DNA from: Muribaculaceae bacterium
GTDB taxonomy: Bacteria > Bacteroidota > Bacteroidia > Bacteroidales > Muribaculaceae
Reading direction: 5' to 3'
Length of the DNA: 53,615 nucleotides
Assembly: GCA_017964485.1 (NCBI GenBank)
Contig: JAGCRW010000061.1
Span: forward strand, 1 to 53,615
Shown piece after piece: positions 26,770-36,300 of the stretch. Made by a program: the position numbers and the translations under genes. Within the stretch, counting starts at the first letter, position 1; the number at the start of each line of letters is the position of its first letter. The notes under the pieces were generated by a model. The model worked only from the letters and a program-made list of their open reading frames with translations. It did not search any database and had not been told where the DNA came from.

Positions 26770-28140
26770 ATGGACACAATCTGCGCAGTATCCACTCCCC
26801 ATGGCATGGGAGGAATAGCAGTGATAAGAGTGAGCGGCGACGATGCCCTCAGCATAGTGCAGCAACGGTGGCAAGGAAAGCCCATCGCTGAGATGGCAAG
26901 CCACACGGCACACCTTGGGCACATACTTGACTCGCAAGGCGAAATCCTCGACGAGGCGGTGCTCACGCTCTTTCGCGCTCCCAACTCGTTCACGGGCGAG
27001 GATGTGGTGGAAATTTCTTGCCACGGTTCGATGTGGATTCAGCAGCAGATTGTAAGCACTCTCATCGATGCTGGATGCCGTGCTGCAACGGGAGGCGAAT
27101 TCACACAACGAGCCTTTGCCAACGGCAAAATGGACCTCTCGCAGGCCGAGGCGATTGCCGACGTGATAGCCTCGCAGTCGCGCGCATCTCACCATGTGGC
27201 AATGAATCAGATGAGAGGCGCCTTCAGCCGCAAACTCAGCACTCTGCGTTCGCAACTGCTGCAGTTTGTGTCGCTTATAGAACTCGAGCTTGATTTCAGC
27301 GAAGAAGATGTCACCTTTGCCGACCGTGAGCGACTCACCTCGTTGGCTACCAATATTAAGAACGTAATCGACTCATTAGCACAGTCCTATCAGGCAGGAA
27401 ATGCCATCAAGAACGGCTTGCCAGTGGCTATTGTGGGTCCTACAAATGCCGGTAAATCTACCCTGCTCAACACCCTACTTGGCGACGACCGTGCCCTCGT
27501 GAGCGACATCAAGGGCACCACACGCGACGTGATTGAAGATACTATGGTGATGGGCGGCACTCTGCTGCGATTTATCGACACAGCAGGCATCCGCGAGTCG
27601 CAAGATGTGATTGAGAGCATGGGTATCGAGCGCTCATTCAAGAAGATGGACGAGGCGCGCATCGTGCTTTGGGTAGTTGACGCCACAGCACCCATTGCCG
27701 AGGTCGAGGAGTTCAATAAGCAAATCTCTGAGCACTGCCAAGACAAGGCAGTGATTGCCGTTATCAATAAGGTAGATACAGCAAGCGCCGAAGATATCGT
27801 CAAGAAACTAAATGGATTAGGAATCAAGACAATCGAAATATCGGCAAAACAAGGTACTGGCGTAGAGCAACTCAAAGAAGAAATTATAGAGACTGCCGCC
27901 CTACCTCAAGTTACCGACGAAAACGCCGTGATAGTCACCAACGCGCGTCACTACCACGCACTTGTGCGAGCCAGCGAAGCCCTCGACCGCACCCTTCAAG
28001 GACTTAACAGCAACCTTAGCGGCGACCTCCTAAGCCAAGATATCCGCGAATGCATGCATTACCTCGGAGAAATCACCGGCGAAATCTCAACCCACGAAAT
28101 TTTAGGAGAAATTTTCAGCCACTTCTGCATCGGAAAATAA
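26770..28140 (+). CDS. mnmE: tRNA modification GTPase MnmE
   Basis: A 456-residue protein that works with MnmG to place the carboxymethylaminomethyl group at U34 of tRNA. The N-terminal formyl-THF-binding domain starts D-T-I-C-A-V-S-T-P-H-G and has the FTGEDVVEISCHG signature. The G domain sits inside a helical domain: G1 GPTNAGKST at about residue 223, G3 DTAG, G4 NKVD. The last four residues are CIGK, the conserved C-terminal cysteine motif. Length is typical. The intergenic repeat array runs right up to its start codon, so its leader may be made of that repeat. Confidence 0.97.
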   Translation: MDTICAVSTPHGMGGIAVIRVSGDDALSIVQQRWQGKPIAEMASHTAHLGHILDSQGEILDEAVLTLFRAPNSFTGEDVVEISCHGSMWIQQQIVSTLIDAGCRAATGGEFTQRAFANGKMDLSQAEAIADVIASQSRASHHVAMNQMRGAFSRKLSTLRSQLLQFVSLIELELDFSEEDVTFADRERLTSLATNIKNVIDSLAQSYQAGNAIKNGLPVAIVGPTNAGKSTLLNTLLGDDRALVSDIKGTTRDVIEDTMVMGGTLLRFIDTAGIRESQDVIESMGIERSFKKMDEARIVLWVVDATAPIAEVEEFNKQISEHCQDKAVIAVINKVDTASAEDIVKKLNGLGIKTIEISAKQGTGVEQLKEEIIETAALPQVTDENAVIVTNARHYHALVRASEALDRTLQGLNSNLSGDLLSQDIRECMHYLGEITGEISTHEILGEIFSHFCIGK

Positions 28141-28162
28141 TACTTCATTTCACAGTTTAAAT

Positions 28163-28927
28163 ATGCTAACAAGCCTCTGGAGACATATCGTTTATCCCCC
28201 TAAATCGGTCAGTGACACTAAACTGAGCGAGGCATTTGCCGGCAAGTGGGTGGTTGTTACTGGAGCCACGTCGGGGATTGGAGAGGCATTGACGCATAGG
28301 CTGATAGGCGCGAAAGCCAATTTGTTTCTCATTGCCCGCAATGAGGAGAAATTGAAACTATTATGTGACAAGGCTAGAGAGAATGGCTGCGAGGCGCGTT
28401 ATAAGGCAATTGACCTTAGGCAGCGTGAGAAACTGAATGCTTGGTGCAAAACGCTGGAAGAGGAACTGCCTAGGGTGTCTTTCCTTTTCTGTAATGCTGG
28501 CAAATCGATTAAGCGCAGCATCAGTTCTTCCCTCGACAGGATGCACGACTTTGACCGCACTATGGACCTGAATTACAGGTCAGTAGTGGCATTATCGCTG
28601 GCTTTGATGCCGTCGCTGCGCGAGGCTGATGGCAGGATTATCTATACATCCTCGGTTAGCAGCCGTTATCCATTTGCCCCTGGCTGGTCGGCTTATCATG
28701 CTTCGAAATGCGCCGCCAACGCCTGGTGCCGCACCGCTCGCAGAGAGCATAAGAAACTCGGAGTGAAAGTTCAAGTGGCATATATGCCGCTAGTTCACAC
28801 CCCCATGTCGGACGTAAACGAGACGTATAAAAACCTGCCAGCTTATTCTGCCGACGAAGGGGCGTGCATCTTGCTTAAGTTGGCGATGAGTAAGAAATTC
28901 CGTTACAAACCTTGGTGGGCAATTTAG
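28163..28927 (+). CDS. short-chain dehydrogenase/reductase
   Basis: A 254-residue NAD(P)-dependent oxidoreductase. The cofactor motif TGATSGIGEA lies at about residues 33-42, the NAG motif reads CNAGKS, the catalytic serine is in YTSSVSSRY and the Tyr-Lys pair in YHASK near residue 177. A 28-residue N-terminal extension with an aromatic/basic pattern (LWRHIVYPPKS) precedes the fold. It follows mnmE by 22 bp and the next gene starts 4 bp after its TAG stop, so SDR and AMP ligase are surely co-transcribed. The substrate is unknown; pairing with an acyl ligase suggests a lipid or acyl intermediate (inference). Confidence 0.9.
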   Translation: MLTSLWRHIVYPPKSVSDTKLSEAFAGKWVVVTGATSGIGEALTHRLIGAKANLFLIARNEEKLKLLCDKARENGCEARYKAIDLRQREKLNAWCKTLEEELPRVSFLFCNAGKSIKRSISSSLDRMHDFDRTMDLNYRSVVALSLALMPSLREADGRIIYTSSVSSRYPFAPGWSAYHASKCAANAWCRTARREHKKLGVKVQVAYMPLVHTPMSDVNETYKNLPAYSADEGACILLKLAMSKKFRYKPWWAI

Positions 28928-28931
28928 AGCA

Positions 28932-30446
28932 ATGAACAGGACAGTATTCTCGAAACTGATTAAACTTCATATCATCACTCCAGGAGGCCTATACACGCTG
29001 CTTGGGAGTTTCATAAGAGACGGCATCTCACTGATGGCGTTGATGCGGTTTTCGGCAAAATACTATCCTGATCGATGCGCGTTAGTTGCAGATGACCAAC
29101 GTCTTACCTACAAAGAGATTTACGACCATTCCCAGCGTCTTGCTAGGTTGCTCTATAATGACTATGAGCTTAAAATTGGAATGTGTGTTGGGCTGCTGTG
29201 CCGCAATCACATTATAATGGCGTTGTTGCTTCCAGCATTGTCACGCCTTGGAGTGAGAGTGAAACTTCTGAATACCGACATTGCTCCAATCAAATTGAGA
29301 GAACAGGTAGAGAGGAACAAAATCAACCTGCTTATCTATGACTCTGAATTGAAAGAGCAACGAGTCCCAGCTGACCTGCCTTGCAAGATGCGAGAGAGCG
29401 AAGATTTATTCCTAGAAATCATCGAGAACACTCAAGACATCAACGTGAAACTGCCACGCATCAAGCGAGGCGGTGATATTTCGGTATTCACCGGCGGTTC
29501 ATGCGGAAGGAGCAAAGAAGCACCTAGGAGAATGTCTGTCGGCCAATTCTTGCCTCCATTCTATGCCTTGCTCGATCAGCTGCATCTAGATGAATATAAC
29601 AGCGTATTTCTCTCACTTCCAGTATATCACGGCTTTGGACTCGCCACGCTTATAATGTCTTTCGTTATGGGCAAGAAGGTGTGCCTGATGAGTCATTTTG
29701 ACGCCGACAAAGCCATAAAAATCATTGCAAATGAAAAGATAGAAGTCGTGCCAGTAGTGCCAGCCATGCTCGCAAGATTTTGGCAAAACGGCGAGGCACC
29801 AACCTTGATGAAGACGGTGAAGTGCATAATCAGTGGCGGTGACCGCCTTGACAAAAAATGGGCAAATGCCACTCGTGAGCATCTGGGAAATGTGCTTTAC
29901 AACCTCTTTGGCACCTCAGAGGCAGGATTTTTCATGATTGCCTCGCCCGATGACTTAGCGAGAAATGAGGAAGTACCCATTGGCAAACCTATTCGCGGCG
30001 TGAAATGCAAGGTGGAGAATATTGACAGTCATGGCATTGGCTCATTATGGGTGCGCTCTGGATGGGCTATGATAAGTCTGAAAAACAAATGGCAAGACAC
30101 AGGCGACTTGGTGTATCGCAATTCTGAAGGCTGCTACTTCTACCGCGGCCGGAGCGACAACATGGTGGTGTGCGGCGGCGAGAATGTATTTCCCGAAAAT
30201 GTGGAGAAAGCAATAAACGCTCACGACGAAGTGGTGACATCAATTGTATTCCCCGCCACCGACCTACAATTCGGAACCGTGCTGAACGCAAAAGTAGAAC
30301 TCACCCCTGATTCAACTCTTACCGCAAACACCCTCAAAGCATGGCTGCACACTCGTCTCACCCGCGCCGAGATGCCACATGATATTACCATCAACACTAT
30401 CAGCACCTTAGACTCAGGAAAAATCGCCCGAAATCAGTCTCACTAA
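28932..30446 (+). CDS. AMP-forming acyl-CoA synthetase/ligase-like enzyme
   Basis: A 504-residue member of the ANL (adenylate-forming) superfamily, which activates a carboxylate with ATP. Key motifs: phosphate loop TGGSCGRSKEAPRR near residue 185 (usual form is TSGTTGxPK, so this is variant, with Ser-Lys in place of Pro-Lys), LFGTSEAG (adenine motif), DTGD near residue 390, R-G-R-S-D-N hinge, and a C-terminal GK (LDSGKIARN) carrying the catalytic lysine. The N-terminal region is hydrophobic for about 30 residues. It partners with the SDR 4 bp upstream. Its stop overlaps the convergent DUF1905 gene by 4 bp. The acid used is unknown. Confidence 0.88.
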   Translation: MNRTVFSKLIKLHIITPGGLYTLLGSFIRDGISLMALMRFSAKYYPDRCALVADDQRLTYKEIYDHSQRLARLLYNDYELKIGMCVGLLCRNHIIMALLLPALSRLGVRVKLLNTDIAPIKLREQVERNKINLLIYDSELKEQRVPADLPCKMRESEDLFLEIIENTQDINVKLPRIKRGGDISVFTGGSCGRSKEAPRRMSVGQFLPPFYALLDQLHLDEYNSVFLSLPVYHGFGLATLIMSFVMGKKVCLMSHFDADKAIKIIANEKIEVVPVVPAMLARFWQNGEAPTLMKTVKCIISGGDRLDKKWANATREHLGNVLYNLFGTSEAGFFMIASPDDLARNEEVPIGKPIRGVKCKVENIDSHGIGSLWVRSGWAMISLKNKWQDTGDLVYRNSEGCYFYRGRSDNMVVCGGENVFPENVEKAINAHDEVVTSIVFPATDLQFGTVLNAKVELTPDSTLTANTLKAWLHTRLTRAEMPHDITINTISTLDSGKIARNQSH

Positions 30447-30727
30447 ATAATCGCCTGGATTTTCACATGAACGAAGTCGCCGTCATGTTTGTTGAGAGTT
30501 TTGCGTATTGACTTCAACACTCCGATAATATAACAGACATTGCCATCTTCATCTTTAACACCCATGTTAACGATACTTCCTTCGTAAGGTATGCCATCAT
30601 ATTCAGCATGGACCTTTACACGTCCTTTACCGAACTCTTTCCTTATGTCCCAAGGAAAGATCACATAAGCGCCACCATTGTCTTTCATCTCATGAATGAC
30701 AGCATCAAATTCATATAGTTCTAACAT
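30443..30727 (-). CDS. DUF1905 domain protein
   Basis: A 94-residue protein matching the small DUF1905 beta fold: YEFDAVIHEMKDNGGAYVIF at the start, then V-K-V-H-A-E-Y-D-G-I-P-Y-E-G-S, a GVLKSIRKTLNKHDGDFVHV stretch, and an I-I end. DUF1905 proteins are often near antibiotic-response or YdeI-like proteins; no function is established. It is the last gene of a five-gene minus-strand unit, 41 bp after the previous gene. Confidence 0.85.
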   Translation of the reverse strand: MLELYEFDAVIHEMKDNGGAYVIFPWDIRKEFGKGRVKVHAEYDGIPYEGSIVNMGVKDEDGNVCYIIGVLKSIRKTLNKHDGDFVHVKIQAII

Positions 30728-30768
30728 ATTGATGTTATTTGTTCAGTTTTTTAGTCTAAATGTGGAAA

Positions 30769-31212
30769 CTAGCCATTAACCTGAGAATTCCAAAGGAAAA
30801 GCCCTTCACTAGTGGCAATATCACGAGCAAGTTCTAGCAGTTCTTCTCTAGGATTATATAGGGTCATGTTGATGTCATCACGGTTAAGGGTAATCATGGC
30901 ATCGGCATCATTGATGATTATGCACAATGACTCATTCTCAGCCACCCAACTTGATAGCAAATCGGGCGATGGGTTGGCGCTCCACTCATCAATGGCGCAA
31001 CGGCACACATCAAAGTCGTAGTAGCAGTTGAGTTTCAGCAGCACATTGGCGAACTTCTGCAACAATATTCCGTGCTGAGAATCTTCAAGCAGATGCTTCT
31101 CGATGTTGAAAAATTGCCCTTTACTGTCAGCAGGCACCTGCTTGGGCAAGAAATCTATTACCCAATAAGGCTTTGCTAGATAATCCTCTATTAATCTATT
31201 GTTCTTCATCAC
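30769..31212 (-). CDS. protein of unknown function
   Basis: A 147-residue acidic protein without signal peptide or membrane helix. It has an N-terminal YWVIDFLPKQVP segment, a mixed helix-strand body (HGILLQKFANVLLKLNCYYD), and a C-terminal YNPREELLELARDIATSEGL helix. I do not recognise the family. It starts 2 bp after the GNAT stop, so it is coupled to that gene. Confidence 0.75.
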   Translation of the reverse strand: MMKNNRLIEDYLAKPYWVIDFLPKQVPADSKGQFFNIEKHLLEDSQHGILLQKFANVLLKLNCYYDFDVCRCAIDEWSANPSPDLLSSWVAENESLCIIINDADAMITLNRDDINMTLYNPREELLELARDIATSEGLFLWNSQVNG

Positions 31213-31214
31213 TT

Positions 31215-31742
31215 TTAGTCTTTCGGCATAGCGTTCCAGAAGGAGCGGAGCTCAGCTATTATGTCATCATAGTCTTTCATTGTGAAGGTGCCGTCGCCCA
31301 TAATCATAATGGTGTAATCAATTCCTTTGAATGAGCGCCCTACGCCTGTGTCGCGAAAGCCGTTATGCAAATAAAAGTCATGGCGACGACGGCGAACCGA
31401 TTGGTTCTCGCACATCTGCTCGGGAGATTCCATATCGAGGATATTGGTGCTGTCCTTATACTTTTCTATCAGTTGTGAGAGAATTATCTGCCCCACTCCC
31501 CTGCCCCGCATCTGCTCGGGCACGGCAAAATACCAGAACCAATTGAACGACCGCCGTGGATAGACGATGGTAAAGCCCATCAACCGCTCATCATCGTAAT
31601 AGGCTGTAAAATCGAGCGGCATCACATCCACCAAGCGCATAAGGTCTCTCCAAGGAATCTGTTCTTCCTCGGGAAATGCAGTCTCATAGAGCCGCCGCAA
31701 CGCCTCATTGGCATTGGTGCTTGATATCCGCCTCTCGGTCAC
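31215..31742 (-). CDS. GNAT-family N-acetyltransferase
   Basis: A 175-residue acetyl-CoA-dependent transferase. The acetyl-CoA-binding signature appears as MRGRGVGQIILSQL at about residues 78-91, after two beta strands with G-F-T-I-V-Y-P and W-F-W-Y-F-A-V-P, and the C-terminal part has HDFYLHNGFRDTG. The substrate (amine or peptide) is not evident. It overlaps the upstream thioredoxin gene by 4 bp (ATGA). Confidence 0.88.
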   Translation of the reverse strand: MTERRISSTNANEALRRLYETAFPEEEQIPWRDLMRLVDVMPLDFTAYYDDERLMGFTIVYPRRSFNWFWYFAVPEQMRGRGVGQIILSQLIEKYKDSTNILDMESPEQMCENQSVRRRRHDFYLHNGFRDTGVGRSFKGIDYTIMIMGDGTFTMKDYDDIIAELRSFWNAMPKD

Positions 31743-32233
31743 TGCTTCACTGCATTGGGTGTCCAGGCATTGAAGAAGCGAAGCACTTTTTCCTTGTTGT
31801 AGCCTTTGCCTTCCTCGAGGAAACTGGAGTCTTGGATGTGAAGCACATTGCCATTCTCGCCGAGTACCACGAAGACTGGATAGCCAAACCTTCCAGGATT
31901 GCCCAAACGCTTGAGCATGGCTTTGTCGCGCGCCTCGTCGCTTGAACTGCGTGGGTTGTAGTTGACATGGATATACACGAAATTGTCGTCAACAACCTTT
32001 GCAATCTCCTCATCGGTAGTGATGAAGTCGGCAAATCGCAGGCACCAGGGGCACCAGTTGCCGCCCACCTGGCAAATCACGAACTTGCCTTGCATGCTAG
32101 CTTGTACTAGCGCGTTGCTGATTTGCTCCAAAGGGTTGATGCTCTCGTCATAGACTTTCTTCAGTTGCGCTTGGGCAGTATTGCCCAATGAAATGAATGC
32201 CAACAAGATGGCAATGGATAATATTCGTTTCAT
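31739..32233 (-). CDS. exported thioredoxin-like protein
   Basis: A 164-residue protein with a signal peptide ending A-Q-A-Q near residue 23 and a thioredoxin_7-type fold. The redox motif is CPWC with cysteines at 61 and 64 (G-G-N-W-C-P-W-C); the proline of the cis-Pro loop is in F-G-Y-P-V-F. It probably reduces or oxidises periplasmic disulfides. It starts 1 bp into the stop of the small Cys protein, so these two are translationally linked. Confidence 0.9.
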   Translation of the reverse strand: MKRILSIAILLAFISLGNTAQAQLKKVYDESINPLEQISNALVQASMQGKFVICQVGGNWCPWCLRFADFITTDEEIAKVVDDNFVYIHVNYNPRSSSDEARDKAMLKRLGNPGRFGYPVFVVLGENGNVLHIQDSSFLEEGKGYNKEKVLRFFNAWTPNAVKQ

Positions 32234-32415
32234 TAGTATTTTGTGAAATTATATTTGTTTCTTAACTCAGTTTTCTTCTCTTCGCTTTGGCTAGTGAAGT
32301 AGCCTTTCCACCCAGGGCAAAAGTTTATGTGCCAGCGCCAGAAGCGGCCAAGCAACGAGTTGGGATTCTTGTCGTATTTTCCCCTGAATTTGCAATTCTC
32401 GCAAGGTTGTGCCAT
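32233..32415 (-). CDS. small Cys/His protein, probable zinc-binding
   Basis: A 60-residue protein beginning MAQPCENCKFRGKYDKNP. Cys5, Cys8, His29 and Cys33 form a CxxC...HxxxC arrangement that fits a metal site. The middle is rich in Trp and Arg (GRFWRWHINFCPGWKGY). Small conserved proteins of this type occur in Bacteroidetes (family recollection, not checked). It leads the five-gene unit and has its own promoter-like site. Confidence 0.72.
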   Translation of the reverse strand: MAQPCENCKFRGKYDKNPNSLLGRFWRWHINFCPGWKGYFTSQSEEKKTELRNKYNFTKY

Positions 32416-32439
32416 AAAAATGATAATTAAATGAACGTG

Positions 32440-32471
32440 TAAAAGTACATCCTTTTTCTGAAATCGCCAAA
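32440..32471 (-). promoter_or_regulatory. promoter of the five-gene unit
   Basis: The minus strand has TTTG (32468-32471), 20 bp, then TACTTTTA (32440-32447), a one-base mismatch from TAnnTTTG. The start codon at 32415 follows by 24 bp. It stands back to back with the promoter at 32486-32516. Confidence 0.5.
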
Positions 32472-32485
32472 ATGATGCAATGTTT

Positions 32486-32516
32486 TTTGCCGTTATGCAA
32501 TGATTTTGTAATTTTG
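32486..32516 (+). promoter_or_regulatory. promoter of the broken RNA methyltransferase gene
   Basis: TTTG (32486-32489), a 19-bp spacer and TAATTTTG (32509-32516), with the start codon 20 bp downstream. Confidence 0.75.
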
Positions 32517-32536
32517 TGGCTCAATATTCAGTTTAA

Positions 32537-33037
32537 ATGGCAATAATTGAGATTACATCGCTAGACCATGAGGGTGTGCAGGTGTTTGGCACTCTCACCG
32601 AGGCGCAGCTGCGCAACCGCTTAGAGCCAGAGAAAGGCATTTTTATTGCTGAGAGCCCTAAAGTGATTGATGTAGCGCTAAATGCTGGCTATCAGCCTTT
32701 GGCGCTAATGTGCGAGCGCAAGCACATCGAGGGCGACGCGGCTAGCATCATTGCTCGTTGCGGAGATATACCTGTCTATACTGGCGAGCGCGAATTGCTG
32801 TCGCAACTGACGGGATATGTCCTCACTCGCGGCGTGCTATGCGCTATGCGTCGGCCCTTGCCACCAAGCGTGGAACAGGTGTGCCGTGATGCCCACCGGG
32901 TGGTTGTGATTGACGGGGTGACCGACACGACCAACATTGGAGCCATTTTCCGCTCAGCAGCGGCACTAGGCATTGATGCTGTGCTGCTCACTCCCACCAG
33001 CTGTGACCCACTGAACCGCCGTGCCGTGCGCGTGTAA
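32537..33037 (+). CDS. SpoU-type RNA 2'-O-methyltransferase, N-terminal part ending at in-frame TAA
   Basis: The first 166 residues of a TrmH/SpoU-family RNA ribose methyltransferase. It has an L30e-like substrate-binding N-terminus and motif 1 of the SPOUT fold, T-N-I-G-A-I-F-R-S-A-A. It ends at TAA (33035-33037) right where family members read RVSMG (here R-A-V-R-V, stop, M-G-S-V-F). A serine TCA changed to TAA by one base would explain it. The remaining 102 residues follow in frame. Its promoter and the surrounding codons look normal, so the loss is recent or a base-call error. Confidence 0.8.
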   Translation: MAIIEITSLDHEGVQVFGTLTEAQLRNRLEPEKGIFIAESPKVIDVALNAGYQPLALMCERKHIEGDAASIIARCGDIPVYTGERELLSQLTGYVLTRGVLCAMRRPLPPSVEQVCRDAHRVVVIDGVTDTTNIGAIFRSAAALGIDAVLLTPTSCDPLNRRAVRV

Positions 33038-33343
33038 ATGGGCTCGGTATTTCTCGTGCCATGGACATGGCTCGAGACTCCTATCCAAAGTCTCAATTCT
33101 CTCGGCTTCAAGACCGTGGCGATGGCATTGACCGACAAATCCATTCCTCTCGATCATCCTGTTCTTGCCACCGAACCTCGCCTTGCGATAGTGATGGGAA
33201 CCGAAGGCGACGGTCTGCCCCAGGAAACCATAGAGCAGACCGATTATGTGGTGCGCATACCGATGAGTCACAACGTTGACTCTCTCAACGTCGCCGCAGC
33301 TTCGGCAGTGGCCTTCTGGCAACTTAGAATGCACGATGCATAA
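33038..33343 (+). pseudogene. SpoU-type RNA 2'-O-methyltransferase, C-terminal part
   Basis: The in-frame continuation of the previous gene (101 residues). It carries SPOUT motif 2 (VMGTEGDGLP) and motif 3 (IPMSHNVDSLNVAAASAVA), the SAM-binding knot. The stop and the first codon make TAAATG, so re-initiation on this ATG is conceivable, which would make two separate polypeptides. On its own this half lacks motif 1 and the RNA-binding domain. Confidence 0.75.
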
Positions 33344-33359
33344 ACTTACCTCTCAACTG

Positions 33360-36300
33360 CTATCCTATCACTGTGATCGTGCTACTAGATGTGTTGCCTT
33401 CTTGGTTTACCTGAATCTGCACAGGAATTTTCTCTTTCAGTTCCTCGATGTGGCTGATGATGCCCACCTGGCGCCCAGTCTTTTCGTAGAGAGCGTGCAG
33501 CGTTTCAATAGATTTATGTAATGGCTCGCCACTCAGCGTTCCAAAACCCTCGTCAATAAACAGCATCTCCACTCTCAGCTGCTGCGCTATGTCGCTCAAC
33601 GCAAGCGCCAGTGCCAGCGAAACCAAGAAACTCTCGCCACCCGATATTGTGCTGGCTGGTCTTCTCGCATAACCTTCATAGGCATCCTCCACAAGGATAA
33701 AGAATGTTCCTCTTTCCACAGTGAGCCGATATCGATTAGTAAGTGACTTCAAGAAGACGTTGGCCGAATGGATAAGGTTTTCAAGGATGTAACTCAGTGC
33801 GATATTTCGGAACCTTTTACCCTTATTGTCGCCAAGATATTTGTTAAGTTTGCCCCATTTATCGTAAATCTCTTTCTTTTTGTTGCATTCTTCTATGAGC
33901 AAGCCCTTTTCTTGCTTTTGCCGCTCATCATTTTCGAGTTTCTCCTTAATGCCGCCAATTTCTTCTCCAAGCCTTTTTACTTCACTCTCCACTTCCAAGT
34001 TCTTGTCAGAGAGCGAGTCGCTGGTATCATCTTCGGCAAACTCAGGCCTTTGTTCATTGTGAATCTTGAACCTGTTTTCGCAGTCGTCGACTGACCTTTG
34101 CGATTGCAGAACATTGTCACTGATTTTTTTCAGAGACTGGTTTATTTCTTCAATCTCGTGCTGACTGTGCTGCGATAGAGCAATCAACGCCTCAACGTTG
34201 AGCGTTGGATTATTCTTAAACCAATCCTCAAGTTGAGTGGCCATCTCACTCTCATCTTTTTGAGACTTAACGATTTGTGCCTGAAGACTAGCAATCTTGG
34301 TGTTCAGGTCATTGGCCACCTTTATCAACTGTTTCACTTCTTGCCTGCTGTTAACGCTAATGTCACGCCACTTGGGCATAGACTTCACAATAGTGTTGAC
34401 AGAGTCAACGGCGTTATTATATTCGCTTGAAGCAGTTTTGATAGCGATGGCCTGCTGTTGCTCTTTCTCAACATGCTGCTTGAACAAATCTGCCGCCTTT
34501 TTCAATTCAGCAGCAAACTGACGTGGCGCAGTCTTCCAATCTGTAGTCCAGTTACTTGGTTTGACAAACTTCTCCACATCATTTTGATGGTTGCCCAACT
34601 CGCCTTCCTTTGTCTTTATTATTCTCTCGCTTGACTGAATCTCAGCTTTGCACTTGCCGATTTTTTCTTTGATGTCATTAAGCTTATTGTTTAGACTTGT
34701 AAATTCTTGCTGCTGTTCTAAAACGGTTCTGTTTTGGTCATTGCGTGCGCGCTCTTTGGCCTCACCAACAGCGATTTGTCGCTCAACCGTCTCAATTTTT
34801 TCGTTTGTCTGGTTTTGCAACGTCTCAAGTTGCTGCTTTGTGTTGTCGTCAATAGTGTTGACGCCGCATTTCTTGCAAGCATCAAGAGTCTTTTCGCTCT
34901 CACTCCCAAGCAGAGTCTTGGCTTTTTTAAGTTCCTTGTTCTTCTCGTCAAGTTGTTTCTGCTGTGCAACTATATCGGCCTTTGTTGCATTATATTTGTC
35001 CTTTTTCTTTTCAAGCAGATCCTCTAATTTCTTCAGTTCCTTCTCGGCTTGAGCGAAAATGTTGTCGAGTTCATCCTCGTGTGGAAGCTCATTGTTGATC
35101 TTTTGCTGACAAACGGGACACACTTCGCCCAATTTCAGTTTTGAGCGCATGTTCTTTGCCCACTTGTCAACGCTCTCACGAAGCTTATCGCACATTTCTT
35201 TCTCTGCATCACGTTTCAGTTGGATTTCGTTCTTCTCTTTTTCAAGCTGTTTCAGTTTTTCTTCAAGTTCGCCAATAGTCGTTTTGATTGACGAGATAGC
35301 ATCCTCAGCGGTTGTGACGCCATCATTTGCTTTTTTCAGCGACTCAATCATCAACAAAGCGGTGACGATGTTAGTGTTGATTTTGCCGAGTTCATCTTTT
35401 GAAGCACGAAGTTCAGGAAGTTTCATCTCGGCAAGCTCTTGCTCAAACTTGTCGAGTAATTTTTTGCATTCATCCACTTTTTCTTTTTTGGCAGCGACCT
35501 CAGTATTTGCGTCTTCAAGCTTTTTGTTAAGTTCTTCATTGAGCAAACGGTTTGCCTCGTCGATAGCTTTACGCTCTTTATTGATGCTCTCATGGCATTC
35601 AGCAATCGCAGTTAGATGAGCGCTGATGGTCTGTTCGTTGGAATAGACATCTTTCTTGCTGTCGTGCTCTTCGAGGAACTGCTGCGTTATTCTCAACTGC
35701 TCCTTCTTCTCCTCAATATCTTTTTCGAGCCACAACAGTCCAGCTTTTGTCCTTTTAAACTCTGGCAAGAGATCGTCAAGACTGCTTCTGAGTTTATTTA
35801 TTTCATTAGATGCTTTATTCTTGCTGCTTAACCAGTTACGTGGTTCGATGGTAGCATTCCACTCATTAACGAGTGACTGCTTTTTCTTTAACTCCTCGCT
35901 TTCCAACTGGCGCTTTGCTTCAGTCAGCGCAGAATTAAGTTTTTCAAGTTCCTCTTTCAGCAACTTGTCGCTACTGAGCCATTGAAGTTTTCGACCAATT
36001 TCACCCTGCAGTTGGTTCTTAATGCCATATTCGGCATCTAATTGCTCCTTTTTGGCTTTCATCTGCTCAATTTCCTCATCTGTGAGAACTTTAATGTCTG
36101 CCAGACGCTGATTGAGCGCTTCCCAGTCGCGTTTCTTCTGACTGTAAATCTCAAAGATTTTGAGACCTAATTTGGTATATGTGTCAACGCCAGTTATCTT
36201 TTCAAGGATTGAGCTCTTGTCTTCTTCCTTACTATTAAGGAATTTCGTGAACTCACCTTGCGCCAGCATTGTGGTGCGGCAAAATTGCGTGAAGTCGAGA

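Noticed and set aside
13747..33037. Alternative genetic code or stop-codon readthrough to explain the two in-frame stops
   Set aside because: The two stops differ (TAG and TAA), and both serve as ordinary terminators of other genes here; no suppressor tRNA or recoding signal is visible in the window.
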